A DNA stretch of 64,000 nt from Bacteroidota bacterium (GCA_022710185.1 JAKLHK010000011.1:1-64000), one strand, 5' to 3'; positions 40,727 to 51,885 are shown, counted from the stretch's first letter. The notes: a model not told the origin generated them from the sequence alone. Program-made: numbers and translations.

Positions 40727-42268
40727 TCACCAATACGCCTCGCAGGGCACGTGTCGGCCGCGCTTCATGCGGCCGATGCTGTTCATCATGGAAGACCGGC
40801 CCCGGGGAAGCATGGAGGCCTGCCCGCACCTGCCCGGAAGTAGGTTGATCCGGATACCGGCATACAGCCCGCCGGAATCGAAGTTCCGGGGAGAGAACAA
40901 CAGCCCCAGGTCATCCGAACCCAGGGTCAGCCATCCGATACGGAAATAGAGGCCCGCATGGAGCCGGGTAAAATCATACAGCGACATGGGCAGTCCGGCC
41001 TCAAAGAAGCGCGACTCGAAACGGGGCATGGCATACAGCATGACCGGATGACGGATCCAGGGGTCACCCAGCCGGATCGGATGAAGAAAAAGGGTCTGAA
41101 AATACAGGCCCTTGCCCAGGGAGGCATCGGCCTGGAAACTGAATACCGCCGGGGTATATACCGTAAAGGCATAATCGCGGACCGAACGGTTCGGGACCCC
41201 GTAGAATCGTGTACTCAGCAATTGATTAAAATACAACACATTGCGAAACTCCACAGTGTCTACCCCATGCCAGTCGGTGCCCTGGCCGCCCACCTCATGT
41301 ACCAGGGCGTTATTCAGGTATCGAAGGCGCCCCACATCCATCACCGAAACCCCCAGGCGTAGGGTGTAATCCTCAAACCCATTGTTGCAGGGCCGGGGAT
41401 CCGAGAACATATTCTTCCTGACCCTTTTCTTCAGGAAATAATAGCTCATGCCCACATCCACGGCCATACCCGAACCCTGGTCCAGCCCGAAGTCGGTGGT
41501 CAGGTCGTTGTTCACATAGTTCATCGGCAAAGAATATCCCCAGGAAGCTTCCAGGCTGCGCACCGTGAGCTGGCTGTCGCTGGGCACGCGGTAGTCCATG
41601 GCGTCGATCCCAAGAAAGACCCCATACGTAGGCACCAGGTGATGATAAGTGATCCCGAGGCCCAGGAGGTTATGGTCCTCGGCCATGACTACCAGGGCAT
41701 AACTGAAGCTCAGGTCGAGGGCACCGGCGAACACCAGACGGGCATCCCTGACCGTATAGTCAATGCCCTGTTGAGGGGCAAAATCTACCCCTTCGTACAT
41801 AAACTTGGCCAAATGGTAGGGAAAATCCCTGACCATCATCCAGCTACGATGCCCCGACCCAAAGGCGACGGCCTGTCTGCCCATACTCAGGAAGAAAGAA
41901 GGGCCAGCGAGGGCAGCGTATGCATACACCTGCTTCGACAAGTCGTTGTGGCCCGGCCCGTAGCGGTGCCAGAACGGATAGTTTTCCGGATGGTAGGCAC
42001 TGAGGTCACCCCCGGCCGAAAGCGCCTCCAGCACGGGAGGGCGAGGCCCCGAGAGGTAGAGGTAATTATTCCACGCAAAGGCCCCTCCCGAGAGCAGGTT
42101 GAATCCCGCATAGGCCTGGTTGTTGAGTAAAAGTGCAGGGTTCACCCGGGCCAATCCGGTACCGCTATAGTTGCCGGCGCCCAGGCCCGTGAGGTCCTGA
42201 GCCCTGAGCCCTGTCCCCAGCGTGAGAAGGAGGCAGAACAGCATCAGCGGGGCGGAATATCTGTGCAT
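40727..42268 (-). CDS. DUF5723-like outer-membrane protein
   Basis: The protein is 513 aa with a signal peptide (about 1-23). The mature part is rich in aromatic-alternating beta strands. The LARVNPALLLNNQAYAGFNLLSGG opening is typical of Bacteroidota DUF5723/PorV-like outer-membrane beta-barrels. The function is unknown. The C-terminal 40 or so residues after GIRINLLPGRC are basic and not beta-like, an oddity that might be a frameshifted or extended end. Confidence 0.7.
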   Translation of the reverse strand: MHRYSAPLMLFCLLLTLGTGLRAQDLTGLGAGNYSGTGLARVNPALLLNNQAYAGFNLLSGGAFAWNNYLYLSGPRPPVLEALSAGGDLSAYHPENYPFWHRYGPGHNDLSKQVYAYAALAGPSFFLSMGRQAVAFGSGHRSWMMVRDFPYHLAKFMYEGVDFAPQQGIDYTVRDARLVFAGALDLSFSYALVVMAEDHNLLGLGITYHHLVPTYGVFLGIDAMDYRVPSDSQLTVRSLEASWGYSLPMNYVNNDLTTDFGLDQGSGMAVDVGMSYYFLKKRVRKNMFSDPRPCNNGFEDYTLRLGVSVMDVGRLRYLNNALVHEVGGQGTDWHGVDTVEFRNVLYFNQLLSTRFYGVPNRSVRDYAFTVYTPAVFSFQADASLGKGLYFQTLFLHPIRLGDPWIRHPVMLYAMPRFESRFFEAGLPMSLYDFTRLHAGLYFRIGWLTLGSDDLGLLFSPRNFDSGGLYAGIRINLLPGRCGQASMLPRGRSSMMNSIGRMKRGRHVPCEAYW

Positions 42269-42410
42269 GGCATTGGGCGGAACCCATGATCCGCGTCACC
42301 AGGATTAAAGATACCAAATCCTGCGCATAATAATCTGAAAAACGTCACGGACTATACAGCCGGGGTTGTGGAAAGAGATTCGCATCTTTGCAGTCCAAAA
42401 AGAGCGAAGC

Positions 42411-42905
42411 ATGATCACACACCTGAAAGGAAATCCCGTAAACACCAGCGGCGATATGCCCGCCAGGGGCGAGAGCGCCCCTGAATTCAACCTGACCGCC
42501 ACTGACCTCAGCCTTAGGACACTCGCAGACTTCAAGGGAAAAAAAGTCGTACTGAATATCTTCCCCAGCCTCGACACAGGGGTATGCGCGGCTTCCGTAC
42601 GCCGTTTCAATGCCCTGGCCAGCGGACTGCAAAATACGGTGGTACTGTGCATTTCCCGCGACCTCCCCTTCGCCCACAACCGCTTCTGCACCACCGAAGG
42701 ACTGCAGAACGTGGTATCCCTTTCGGAGATGCGCAGCCTTGACTTCGGCCAGGATTACGGGCTCCGGATGATTGACGGGCCACTGGCCGGACTGCTGGCG
42801 CGCAGCGTGCTGGTGCTGGACGCCCTGGGCCGGGTGGTCTATACCGAACTCGTCCCTGAGATCACCCAGGAACCCGATTACGACAGTGCCATCGCTGCCC
42901 TCTGA
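42411..42905 (+). CDS. tpx: Thiol peroxidase (Tpx, atypical 2-Cys peroxiredoxin)
   Basis: From ATG 42411 the protein is 164 aa. The peroxidatic cysteine is C59 in [13 protein letters not shown], and the resolving C93 lies in NRFCTTEG, the Tpx pair. The catalytic Thr/Arg environment is conserved. It reduces lipid and alkyl hydroperoxides with thioredoxin. The in-frame ATG at 42366 would add 15 residues and lies too far upstream of the conserved start. Confidence 0.95.
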   Translation: MITHLKGNPVNTSGDMPARGESAPEFNLTATDLSLRTLADFKGKKVVLNIFPSLDTGVCAASVRRFNALASGLQNTVVLCISRDLPFAHNRFCTTEGLQNVVSLSEMRSLDFGQDYGLRMIDGPLAGLLARSVLVLDALGRVVYTELVPEITQEPDYDSAIAAL

Positions 42906-42944
42906 AGCCAGGGGATTGGCGGCCAGCCTGATGATATAAATGTG

Positions 42945-42952
42945 TATATTTG
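42945..42952 (+). promoter_or_regulatory. Putative -7 element of tRNA-Leu / tig operon
   Basis: TATATTTG lies 31 bp before the tRNA; no -33 TTG at the usual distance. Confidence 0.45.
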
Positions 42953-42983
42953 CAGCCCTTTAACACCGGCAGGTGCTGAGGCC

Positions 42984-43065
42984 GCGGATGTGGCGTAATT
43001 GGTAGCCGCGCCAGACTTAGGATCTGGTGCCGTAAGGCGTGTGGGTTCGAGTCCCTCCATCCGCA
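42984..43065 (+). tRNA. tRNA-Leu (UAG)
   Basis: The acceptor GCGGATG pairs with CATCCGC. The anticodon stem CCAGA/TCTGG holds a loop with TAG. The extended variable arm (TGCCGTAAGGCGT) is the class II leucine feature, and the T arm is GTGGG-TTCGAGT-CCCTC. CCA is not encoded. It lies 28 bp upstream of tig and is probably co-transcribed. Confidence 0.94.
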
Positions 43066-43093
43066 CAACACTATCATCAAGAAAGAAGATCAT

Positions 43094-44479
43094 ATGCAGA
43101 TCACCAGGGAGGATACAGGGCACCTGTGCGCAAGGGTGAAGATCACCATTGAGGAAAAGGATTACAGCGAGAACGTGGAAAAACAGCTCAGGGAGCACCG
43201 CCGCAAGGCCAGGGTCCCGGGTTTCAGGCCCGGCATGGCCCCCGTGGGCATGCTTAAGCGCATCTATGGCAAGTCCTTCCTCGTGGATGAGGTCAACCGA
43301 TTGCTCACCGACGCCATCACCAACCATATCAAGCAAGACAAGCTCGACATCATCGGCCATCCCCTGGCCGTTACCGATGAGGCCCCCGCTCTCGATTGGG
43401 ACCATCCCGGGGATTATGAGTTCTGGTTTGACCTGGGGCTGCTGCCCGGGATTAACATCGAACTGGAAAGCCTGTCGCCCGTGGTATTCTACGATATCGT
43501 GGCCGGGGACGACCAGGTCGACAAATACGTAGAGGACCTGAGTCAGCGTTTCGGTGACAAGGTCAATCCCGCAGAGACCCAGCCCGGGGACATCCTCAAG
43601 GGATATTTCGTGGAGCTCGATGAAACGGGGGGACGCCGGGAAGGCGGGATAGAAAAGGAAACCTCCCTGGGGCTCGACTTCGTCAAGGATGAGGAGATCC
43701 GCAGCCGGCTGACCGGCATGAAGGTAGGGGACAGCGAAGTGTTCAACCCGCTCAGGGCCACCGGCCATGCCGGCGAGGTGGCTGCCATGCTCGACATCCC
43801 CCGCGAAGAGGCCGAAAACCTCGAAAAGGAGTTCCGCTTCAGCCTCCTGGAGATCAGCCGCGTGGAAAAAGCCTCCATGGACGAGGCCTTCTTCTCCCGG
43901 GTGTTCCCCACCGATCCCCCGGCCACGGAGGAAGACTTCCGCCAGCGGGTGCGCGACGAGATCAGCCGATCCCTTTCCCGTGAGGCCGAAACCCATTTCT
44001 TCAACGAAGCCCTGGAAGTGCTCATGCAGGAGGACCGCTTCGACCTCCCCGTTGAATTCCTCAAACGCTGGCTGGTGCAGAAAAGCGAGAAGGAATACAG
44101 CCCGGAAGAACTGGAAGCCCAACTCCCCCCCTTACTCAAATCCATGCGCTGGCAGGTCCTGCAGCAGTACCTCATGGAAAAATACAACATCGTGATCAGT
44201 ACCGATGACATCCGGCTCCACATCCAGTCCTACTTCATGCGGCAGTTCGGTTTCCCCGGGGGCGGGGACGGGGGCATTAACCCCAGCCTGGCCCCCATCA
44301 TCGATAATGTGATGAAAGACGAAGAGGAAGTGGGACGCATCCACGACCGCCTCACCGAGGACCGGCTGGTGAACCTTTTCATGGATAAGGTTCCGCAGGA
44401 AAGGCGGAACGTAGGGTACGAAGAATTCATCCGCATCGTTAAGGAAGCAAACCCCAAGGATGCAAACCAAGCAGAATAA
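43094..44479 (+). CDS. tig: Trigger factor chaperone
   Basis: The protein is 461 aa. The N-terminal ribosome-binding signature KARVPGFRPGMAP (about 37-49) is the FRxGxxP motif. A PPIase-like middle segment is followed by long C-terminal helices. It binds nascent chains at the ribosome exit tunnel. clpP follows 3 bp downstream of the stop, the common tig-clpP-clpX order. The PPIase domain appears degenerate, which is common in this phylum. Confidence 0.94.
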   Translation: MQITREDTGHLCARVKITIEEKDYSENVEKQLREHRRKARVPGFRPGMAPVGMLKRIYGKSFLVDEVNRLLTDAITNHIKQDKLDIIGHPLAVTDEAPALDWDHPGDYEFWFDLGLLPGINIELESLSPVVFYDIVAGDDQVDKYVEDLSQRFGDKVNPAETQPGDILKGYFVELDETGGRREGGIEKETSLGLDFVKDEEIRSRLTGMKVGDSEVFNPLRATGHAGEVAAMLDIPREEAENLEKEFRFSLLEISRVEKASMDEAFFSRVFPTDPPATEEDFRQRVRDEISRSLSREAETHFFNEALEVLMQEDRFDLPVEFLKRWLVQKSEKEYSPEELEAQLPPLLKSMRWQVLQQYLMEKYNIVISTDDIRLHIQSYFMRQFGFPGGGDGGINPSLAPIIDNVMKDEEEVGRIHDRLTEDRLVNLFMDKVPQERRNVGYEEFIRIVKEANPKDANQAE

Positions 44480-44482
44480 GCC

Positions 44483-45160
44483 ATGAACCCAAACGAATTC
44501 AAGAAATACGCCATCAAGCACCAGGGCATCTCCAGTACCGCCCTCGACAAGTACATCAGTATCGCCGGCAGCTACATTTCGCCCACCATCATCGAGGAAC
44601 GCCAGCTGAACATCGCCACCATGGACGTGTTCTCCCGCCTGATGATGGACCGCATCATCTTTCTGGGCGTGCCCATCGATGACTATGTGGCCAATATCAT
44701 CCAGGCCCAGCTGCTGTTCCTCGACAGCGTAGACTCTACCCGCGACATCCAGATCTACCTCAACACCCCCGGGGGTTCGGTTTATGCCGGTCTGGGCATA
44801 TACGATACCATGCAGTACGTCTCCCCTGACGTGGCGACCATATGCACGGGCATGGCTGCCAGCATGGGCGCTGTGCTGCTCTGCGCCGGAAAGAAAGGCA
44901 AGCGCTCGGCGTTGAAGCACAGCCGCGTCCTCATCCATCAGCCTATGGGCGGGGCCAGCGGGCAGGCTTCGGACATCGAGATCACCGCACGGGAGATCCA
45001 GAAGCTCAAGAAGGAGCTCTATGAGATTATTGCCGACCACAGCGGGCAGGACTATAAGAAAATCTGGAAGGACAGCGACCGCGATTACTGGATGACCGCG
45101 GAAGAGGCCCGGGATTACGGCATGATCGACGAAGTGCTGGTCACCACGAAGAAATCCTGA
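44483..45160 (+). CDS. clpP: ATP-dependent Clp protease proteolytic subunit
   Basis: The protein is 225 aa. Catalytic S127 lies in [11 protein letters not shown] and H152 in [14 protein letters not shown]. The third residue is an aspartate later in the family region. It forms the heptameric barrel that degrades proteins delivered by ClpX. It is directly between tig and clpX. Confidence 0.96.
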   Translation: MNPNEFKKYAIKHQGISSTALDKYISIAGSYISPTIIEERQLNIATMDVFSRLMMDRIIFLGVPIDDYVANIIQAQLLFLDSVDSTRDIQIYLNTPGGSVYAGLGIYDTMQYVSPDVATICTGMAASMGAVLLCAGKKGKRSALKHSRVLIHQPMGGASGQASDIEITAREIQKLKKELYEIIADHSGQDYKKIWKDSDRDYWMTAEEARDYGMIDEVLVTTKKS

Positions 45161-45164
45161 GCCC

Positions 45165-46406
<1,242 letters not shown>

Positions 46407-46469
46407 GGCTAAAACAAAACGGCGCAGGCCACGTTTGTGGGTGGCATGGGATTTGTAACTCCCAGGGAT

Positions 46470-47060
46470 ATGCTCCGAACCCCGCATCTCTTACTTCTGG
46501 CGCTCCTCTTCACGGGCCTGGGCAAGGTTACCGGACAATCCATCGGATTCACGGTGGCCCGCCTGGTCATCGTGGACGGCGATACCATTCCCCGCATCGA
46601 ACTGCCCGAGGTATGCATCTGGGGCCCCCTCACCTTCAAGAGCAAGGCCGATGAGCGCAAGTACAACAAACTGGTGCGCAACGTCAAACGGGTATATCCC
46701 TACGCCAAGCTCGCGGGTAGCCTGCTGCGCGAGTATGAGGTGAAGCTCATCGCGGCCAGGAACGACGCGGAACGCCGTAAGCTCATGAAGCAGGCCGAGA
46801 AGGAGCTGAAGGACCGTTACGGCGATGAATTGAAGAAACTCACCTTCAGCCAGGGACATATACTGATCAAGCTGGTAGACCGTGAGACCGGGCATTCCAC
46901 CTATTCCCTGGTGGAGGAGCTGAGGGGCAGGTTCCTTGCCTTCTTCTGGCAGAACTTCGCCCGCATTTTCGGCTACAACCTGAAGGATGAATATGAGCCT
47001 TACGGGCGCGACCGGCAGATCGAGAATATTGTGCAGATGATCGAGGCCGGGGCGATCTGA
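46470..47060 (+). CDS. DUF4294-like exported protein
   Basis: From ATG 46470 the protein is 196 aa with a signal peptide ending near TGQ. The mature part has the DUF4294 pattern of VIVDGDTIPRI...LPEVCIWGP, followed by KYNKLVRNVKRVYPYAKLA and a basic-acidic helix with LKDRYGDELKKLTF. Function unknown; conserved in Bacteroidota and often close to clpX. I chose the second ATG, as the region upstream has no signal-peptide character. Confidence 0.8.
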   Translation: MLRTPHLLLLALLFTGLGKVTGQSIGFTVARLVIVDGDTIPRIELPEVCIWGPLTFKSKADERKYNKLVRNVKRVYPYAKLAGSLLREYEVKLIAARNDAERRKLMKQAEKELKDRYGDELKKLTFSQGHILIKLVDRETGHSTYSLVEELRGRFLAFFWQNFARIFGYNLKDEYEPYGRDRQIENIVQMIEAGAI

Positions 47061-47061
47061 G

Positions 47062-48480
47062 CTATTTTCCCCGTCCCTGGAGAATGATCAGCCCTGTGTA
47101 GATGAGGATCTTGAAATCCATGGCCAGGGACATGTTCTCGATATAGAGGATATCGTATTTCAGCCTTTCCACCATTTCATCCACAGTGGAAGCATAGCCA
47201 TACTGTACCTGGCCCCAGGAGGTAATTCCCGGCTTCACCTTGTGCAGGAGACGGTAGTGCGGAGCCCTTTGCACGATCTGATCGATGAAGTACTGGCGTT
47301 CGGGACGGGGGCCTACCAGGGACATGTCGCCTTTCAGCACGGAATAGAACTGGGGGATTTCATCGAGGCGGACCTTGCGCAGAAAGCGCCCGATGGGAGT
47401 GATCCGGCTGTCGTGTGAGGACGAGAGCTGGGGGATGCCGTCGCGTTCCGCATCCAGGTACATGCTGCGGAACTTGTACATGGTGAAGGGGCGGCCCTTG
47501 TATCCGACGCGCTGCTGTGCATAAATCACGGGGCCTTTGCTCGTAAGGCGGATCATGAAGCCCACCGCAAGGTAGGCCGGAATCAGAATGATCATAAAAA
47601 TGATGGAAGCGACCACGTCGATGAATCGCTTCATGTGCTGTTGCCATACCGGCATCAGGTCGGGGGAGACCTGGACGAGCGGGGTATGGAAGATGCTGCT
47701 CATCTTCACCGAGCCGAGGAGAAAGTCCTTGAGGTCGGGGATGATCTTGATCACCACAGAGGTATCCTCCAGCTTGCTGATGATGTTCTCCACCGTCCTG
47801 TGTTCGGAAGGCTCCACGGCGATGATCACTTCCTCCACTCCATGCTGCTCTACGATCTGCTTGAGGTTGCGGTAGTTGCCCAGGTAAGGCAGGTGTTCCC
47901 TCAGTTTGTTGACCTCGGTCTCCACCACATCCACAAAACCCACAAAGAGGTTGCCGGAGGGTTTGTCCTGGTGTTCCACTTCCTGATATGCGGCCACGGC
48001 CCTGCCGTTACTGCCCACGATGATGGTGGGGAAACCGATCTGCCGCCGGTGGATCCTCCGCACGGTCCTGGTGGTCAGGAGCAGCCGGAAGGCAAAGGTT
48101 AGCCCGAAGTGAAGGCAGAAAAGCAGGAGGAAAGAGGTGTAATAGCTGCGGTAAGTAATGATGATATCGTCGAGAATGAGGGCGAAGAAGATGATGGTAA
48201 CCCCAATGAGGCTGATCATCAGGGTCTGGCCGAGTTCACGCAGTCTGGATTTTCGGTAGATGCGGCGGTAGGTGCCCATCATAAGGTAGAGCAGAAGCCA
48301 GAACAGGGGGATAAGAGTGATGCCAATGTACAGGTTACCATCGCTCAGGATTTCTTCCGGACGGTCCAGGATGCTGGGGTCGACCACCGATTTACGGTAG
48401 ATGAAGAAGGCCCCCCAGGCGATGCAAGCCGCGAGGATGTCCAGAATGACGTACCGTGTAACCTGTAGCGTTTTATTCAT
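47062..48480 (-). CDS. Polyprenyl-phosphate glycosyl-1-phosphotransferase (undecaprenyl sugar transferase)
   Basis: The protein is 472 aa. An N-terminal section has four to five transmembrane helices and a nucleotide-binding-like part (VGFVDVVETEVN, about 180-190). The C-terminal bacterial sugar transferase domain has FTMYKFRSM and VGPRPERQYFIDQI followed by KPGITSWGQVQYG. It loads the first sugar-phosphate onto undecaprenyl phosphate for exopolysaccharide or O-antigen. No cluster follows here, so its pathway is unclear. It ends 1 bp from the convergent DUF4294 gene. Confidence 0.9.
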   Translation of the reverse strand: MNKTLQVTRYVILDILAACIAWGAFFIYRKSVVDPSILDRPEEILSDGNLYIGITLIPLFWLLLYLMMGTYRRIYRKSRLRELGQTLMISLIGVTIIFFALILDDIIITYRSYYTSFLLLFCLHFGLTFAFRLLLTTRTVRRIHRRQIGFPTIIVGSNGRAVAAYQEVEHQDKPSGNLFVGFVDVVETEVNKLREHLPYLGNYRNLKQIVEQHGVEEVIIAVEPSEHRTVENIISKLEDTSVVIKIIPDLKDFLLGSVKMSSIFHTPLVQVSPDLMPVWQQHMKRFIDVVASIIFMIILIPAYLAVGFMIRLTSKGPVIYAQQRVGYKGRPFTMYKFRSMYLDAERDGIPQLSSSHDSRITPIGRFLRKVRLDEIPQFYSVLKGDMSLVGPRPERQYFIDQIVQRAPHYRLLHKVKPGITSWGQVQYGYASTVDEMVERLKYDILYIENMSLAMDFKILIYTGLIILQGRGK

Positions 48481-48488
48481 CCGTCTTC

Positions 48489-49358
48489 CTAATAGTGCAC
48501 CAGTTTGATGTTGTCGATAAGGATCTCCGCCTCATCCTTGCTGCTTTCGAGGCCGGCGCGGAAAAGGACGTTATAGTCCAGTATCCCGCTCTGCCGGCTG
48601 ACGGTGGCCCCCAGGTTGATGTAAATCTTCTTCCATTCCTCTGCAGGGTTGACCACAAGGATCTCGAGCACTTCAACCGTGCCTATGCCGTTGGCGATAA
48701 GTCCTACGATGAACCGGCTATCGGCTTTGAAATTGAGTTCAAGGTAGCTGGGAGTAAGTCCACCGGGCAGGTCGAAGGCGTCCACGGAGGTGGCCTCGAA
48801 GTAGTCGTGGGCCTCATCCAGGCGGATAAGGCCCGAGAAGTCGCCCTCAAAGGCACCTTCCTTGTACTTGAGCATGAGGGTATCGCTGGAGGGGGTGGCT
48901 TGAAGGGACATGCCCGGATTCTCAAATCCCTCGATCCAGGCAAACCCGGCATCGTCCTGGTAGGAGGTCACTGGCTTCAGCGTATCCACCTTACCCGGGA
49001 CAAGATCCAGGCTATATTCGGAAGAGGCGAAGAAGGGGTAATTGATGCGGGTACTGGCGATGCCATTGATTTTGATACCGGGTCTCAGGGTGATGGTATG
49101 CGTTCCGGAGGCCAGCACCGGGAAGGTAACCGGGAGCTCATAGACGCCCTGGATGTCCTGATCGACATACACCCAGGCATCGGTGATATTGTGGGATGCG
49201 GTCCCCTGATCGAAACCGGTGACCAGGCCATAGGCAGGGATATGGATGTAGGACGGGACCTCTTCATCGGGGTTGATGATCTCGCAGCCTGCGAAGGTGA
49301 ACGCGAGCGCAGCAGCCATGAGCCACGGGAAGCGGCGGAGGGTCCGGGCCTGCTTCAT
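48489..49358 (-). CDS. Lipoprotein, beta-rich, unknown
   Basis: The protein is 289 aa. The lipobox FAGC lies near residue 25, followed by mostly beta strands. A PVTFPVLASGTHTITLRPGIKI segment looks like an Ig-like sheet, and a carbohydrate-binding-like jelly roll may follow. The start of the sugar transferase gene is 8 bp downstream, so the two are likely co-transcribed. No family recognised. Confidence 0.7.
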   Translation of the reverse strand: MKQARTLRRFPWLMAAALAFTFAGCEIINPDEEVPSYIHIPAYGLVTGFDQGTASHNITDAWVYVDQDIQGVYELPVTFPVLASGTHTITLRPGIKINGIASTRINYPFFASSEYSLDLVPGKVDTLKPVTSYQDDAGFAWIEGFENPGMSLQATPSSDTLMLKYKEGAFEGDFSGLIRLDEAHDYFEATSVDAFDLPGGLTPSYLELNFKADSRFIVGLIANGIGTVEVLEILVVNPAEEWKKIYINLGATVSRQSGILDYNVLFRAGLESSKDEAEILIDNIKLVHY

Positions 49359-49431
49359 GGAAGGTGTTTAGGGTCTTGGTGAGATGGGGAAAACGGCCTG
49401 AAAAGGGAGGTATTGCCCCGGTGGATAAATT

Positions 49432-50406
49432 TTACTGCTGCCCCATCTTTTCCAGGATGCGGTAGGCAATATCGAGGGCAGCATAGCCATCATCGATGGT
49501 GACGGCAGGTATGGTGTTGTTCTCGATGGCCTCGGCGAAGCGTTCCAGTTCGGTCTGAATGGCGTTGATCGGTCGAACCTCCGGATGGTGCATACTGATC
49601 TGGCGTGCGCCCTTGCCCTCGCCCAGGTCAAGTACCATGGCGAAGGGGTCTATCTGCTGAGGGTCCACATCCTTCATGGTAACCACCTCCACCTTCTTAT
49701 CCAGGAAATCGACGGCAACATAGGCATCACGCTGGAAGAAGCGGCATTTGCGCATGTTTTTCAATGACATACGGCTTGCAGTAAGGTTGGCCACACATCC
49801 ATTCTCGAACTCTATGCGTGCGTTGGCGATATCCGGTGTATCGCTCACTATGGCCACCCCGCTGGCGTGGATGCGGCGCACGTTGGAACGCACCACGCTG
49901 AGGACGATGTCCAGGTCATGGATCATCAGGTCGAGTACCACGGGAACATCGGTGCCGCGGGGATTGAACTGCGACAAGCGGTGGGCCTCGATGAACATCG
50001 GCTTGCCGATGTATTCCGAAGCCGCGAGGAAGGCCGGGTTGAATCGTTCCACATGCCCCACCTGCACTTTGACCCCAGCCTCGGAGGCGATCTTGATGAG
50101 TTCGAGGGCCTCGCCGGGGGTGGCCACTACCGGTTTCTCAATAAAGACATGACGGAAGGCCCTGAGGGAACGTTCGGCGCATTCGAAGTGCGATACTGTG
50201 GGCGTGACGATGTCCACCACCTCGGAAGCCTCGATGAGCGCATCGACGGAGGGAAAGGACGGCACGCCGAACTCCTTCTCCGCCTCGGCGGACTTCAGGG
50301 GATCGGGGTCGTGAAATCCTACCAGTCGGAAGCCTGGGATCATTTTAATGCATTTCAGATGGATGCGCCCGAGATGTCCGGCGCCCAGCACTCCAATTCG
50401 CAGCAT
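49432..50406 (-). CDS. Gfo/Idh/MocA-family NAD(P)-dependent oxidoreductase
   Basis: From the ATG at 50406 (MLRIGVLGAG) the protein is 324 aa. The N-terminal Rossmann fold has GVLGAGHLGRIH and EKPVV (the family's central lysine, near residue 95). The C-terminal substrate domain has LDLMIHDLDIVLS (conserved H-D-L near 177). Such enzymes oxidise or reduce sugars or inositols. No substrate can be named. Its -7 element TACATTTG lies 16 bp upstream, back to back with the pcm promoter. Confidence 0.9.
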   Translation of the reverse strand: MLRIGVLGAGHLGRIHLKCIKMIPGFRLVGFHDPDPLKSAEAEKEFGVPSFPSVDALIEASEVVDIVTPTVSHFECAERSLRAFRHVFIEKPVVATPGEALELIKIASEAGVKVQVGHVERFNPAFLAASEYIGKPMFIEAHRLSQFNPRGTDVPVVLDLMIHDLDIVLSVVRSNVRRIHASGVAIVSDTPDIANARIEFENGCVANLTASRMSLKNMRKCRFFQRDAYVAVDFLDKKVEVVTMKDVDPQQIDPFAMVLDLGEGKGARQISMHHPEVRPINAIQTELERFAEAIENNTIPAVTIDDGYAALDIAYRILEKMGQQ

Positions 50407-50421
50407 TGACGAGGTTTTTTG

Positions 50422-50440
50422 CAAATGTAAAGTAATTTTG
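50422..50440. promoter_or_regulatory. Divergent -7 elements of the oxidoreductase and pcm
   Basis: TACATTTG on the minus strand (50429-50422) and TAATTTTG on the plus strand (50433-50440) both fit TAnnTTTG and lie back to back, 3 bp apart. No good -33 is seen for either. Confidence 0.5.
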
Positions 50441-50463
50441 CGCCTTGTTCAGGCCAAGATAGG

Positions 50464-51129
50464 ATGCACCAGAAGAAGCTCGAGGATACGTATCGCCATA
50501 AGGGACTGAGGAAGAAGCTCATGGAGGAGATCGCCGCCAAGGGGATCCGGGACCGGCGGGTACTCGGGGCCATGAACACGGTCCCCCGCCACTATTTCTT
50601 CGATTCTTCCTTCCTGGAATTTGCTTATGCCGATAAGCCCTTCCCCATTGGATCGGGGCAAACCATCAGTCAACCCTACACGGTGGCCTTCCAAACCGAG
50701 CTGCTGGGGCTTGAGGCGGGAATGAAGGTTCTGGAGGTGGGTACGGGTTCCGGATACCAGGCAGCGATACTGGCTGAGCTGGGGTGCAAGGTGTTTACCA
50801 TTGAGCGTCAGCGTCTCCTCTATGACCGGACCCGGGAGTTCCTTCCCCGTCTGGGGTATGCTGCCATCAAAACCTTTTACGGGGACGGATACAAGGGTTT
50901 GCCCGCTTTTGCGCCCTTTGACGGCATCATCGTTACCGCGGGCGCACCTTATGTGCCGGACGAGTTGCTGCAGCAGCTCAAACCCGGGGCTGCGCTGGTG
51001 ATCCCGGTGGGGGAAGAAATCCAGGAGATGAAACGTATCATCCGCGTATCGGACAAAGAGTTCAGGGAAGAGTCGCACGGCAACTTCCGCTTCGTGCCCC
51101 TGCTGAAAAGCAAGGCCAAGGACGAATAG
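50464..51129 (+). CDS. pcm: Protein-L-isoaspartate O-methyltransferase
   Basis: The protein is 221 aa. It has the class I methyltransferase GTGSGYQAA (about 97-105) and the family's IGSGQTISQPYTVAF motif. It repairs isoaspartyl residues using S-adenosylmethionine in the cytoplasm. The start is 23 bp after the -7 element. It converges tail to tail with the gene at 51132. Confidence 0.95.
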   Translation: MHQKKLEDTYRHKGLRKKLMEEIAAKGIRDRRVLGAMNTVPRHYFFDSSFLEFAYADKPFPIGSGQTISQPYTVAFQTELLGLEAGMKVLEVGTGSGYQAAILAELGCKVFTIERQRLLYDRTREFLPRLGYAAIKTFYGDGYKGLPAFAPFDGIIVTAGAPYVPDELLQQLKPGAALVIPVGEEIQEMKRIIRVSDKEFREESHGNFRFVPLLKSKAKDE

Positions 51130-51131
51130 AC

Positions 51132-51881
51132 CTAATCCACTATGCGTGCGCTGGCCTCTCCAATGATCTGCAGGGCGGTGCTCAGGGTTTCTACATCCTT
51201 GTACAGGAGGCCATCGGTTCCGCTGTGATGGCTGCGGCCGGCCAGGCTAAGGCCTACTTTTTCGCCGGGCCGTGAAGGATCCAGCACAGCAGAATATACC
51301 ACGGCAGGCTGTGAAGATGTTGCATAGGCCTCGTCGCCAGGGTATTTTGCATTCGTCCAGAACGTATTCCAATCCCAACTCTGGTTGATTTCAAGAAAGA
51401 TGCGGACGGGGTGCTCCAAGGGCTGGTCGGCTTTTGCCTTGAGTCGGAACGCAGTCGTTGGCGTGGCTCCGGTATAGGCGTCGGGCACCGGCTGTGAAGG
51501 CTCAGGAAGATAGAGCCCATCGGAAGCCTGCAGCCCCCGCTGGTGGCCCCAGCGCGGCAGGGCAGCAGGCCGCCTTCTCTCTCCCGGTTCCCAATGGCCC
51601 TTCACCTGTTTCCCATGACGGAAGGTCCCGGTGGCGATGCTTTGGGCCACATAGAGGGTCTGCAGGTAGTTTCCACCCAGGTCTTCCAGCCAGACGGCCA
51701 TCAGGGGATAATTCATCGAGGGTCCGGCAGGCACCTCGAGTATGACTGTCTGTCCGCGACCGTTAGGATTGGTCACCAGATCGCTAACGACATCCCCGGC
51801 GGGGGCCGTCCGGCGGCCCGGCCCACACTGCGTCAGCGGAAGCATCAGCAGCAGCAAGATCAAGGTCTTTATCCAATGCAT
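51132..51881 (-). CDS. DUF2271-like lipoprotein
   Basis: The protein is 249 aa. The lipobox LTQC lies near residue 19. The mature part is beta-rich with MAVWLEDLGGNYLQTLYVAQ and a later RIFLEINQSWDWN, matching DUF2271-type periplasmic proteins. Its role is unknown. It ends the operon of the TonB receptor (4-bp gap), so envelope transport is a possible context. Confidence 0.7.
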   Translation of the reverse strand: MHWIKTLILLLLMLPLTQCGPGRRTAPAGDVVSDLVTNPNGRGQTVILEVPAGPSMNYPLMAVWLEDLGGNYLQTLYVAQSIATGTFRHGKQVKGHWEPGERRRPAALPRWGHQRGLQASDGLYLPEPSQPVPDAYTGATPTTAFRLKAKADQPLEHPVRIFLEINQSWDWNTFWTNAKYPGDEAYATSSQPAVVYSAVLDPSRPGEKVGLSLAGRSHHSGTDGLLYKDVETLSTALQIIGEASARIVD

Positions 51882-51885
51882 GGCT

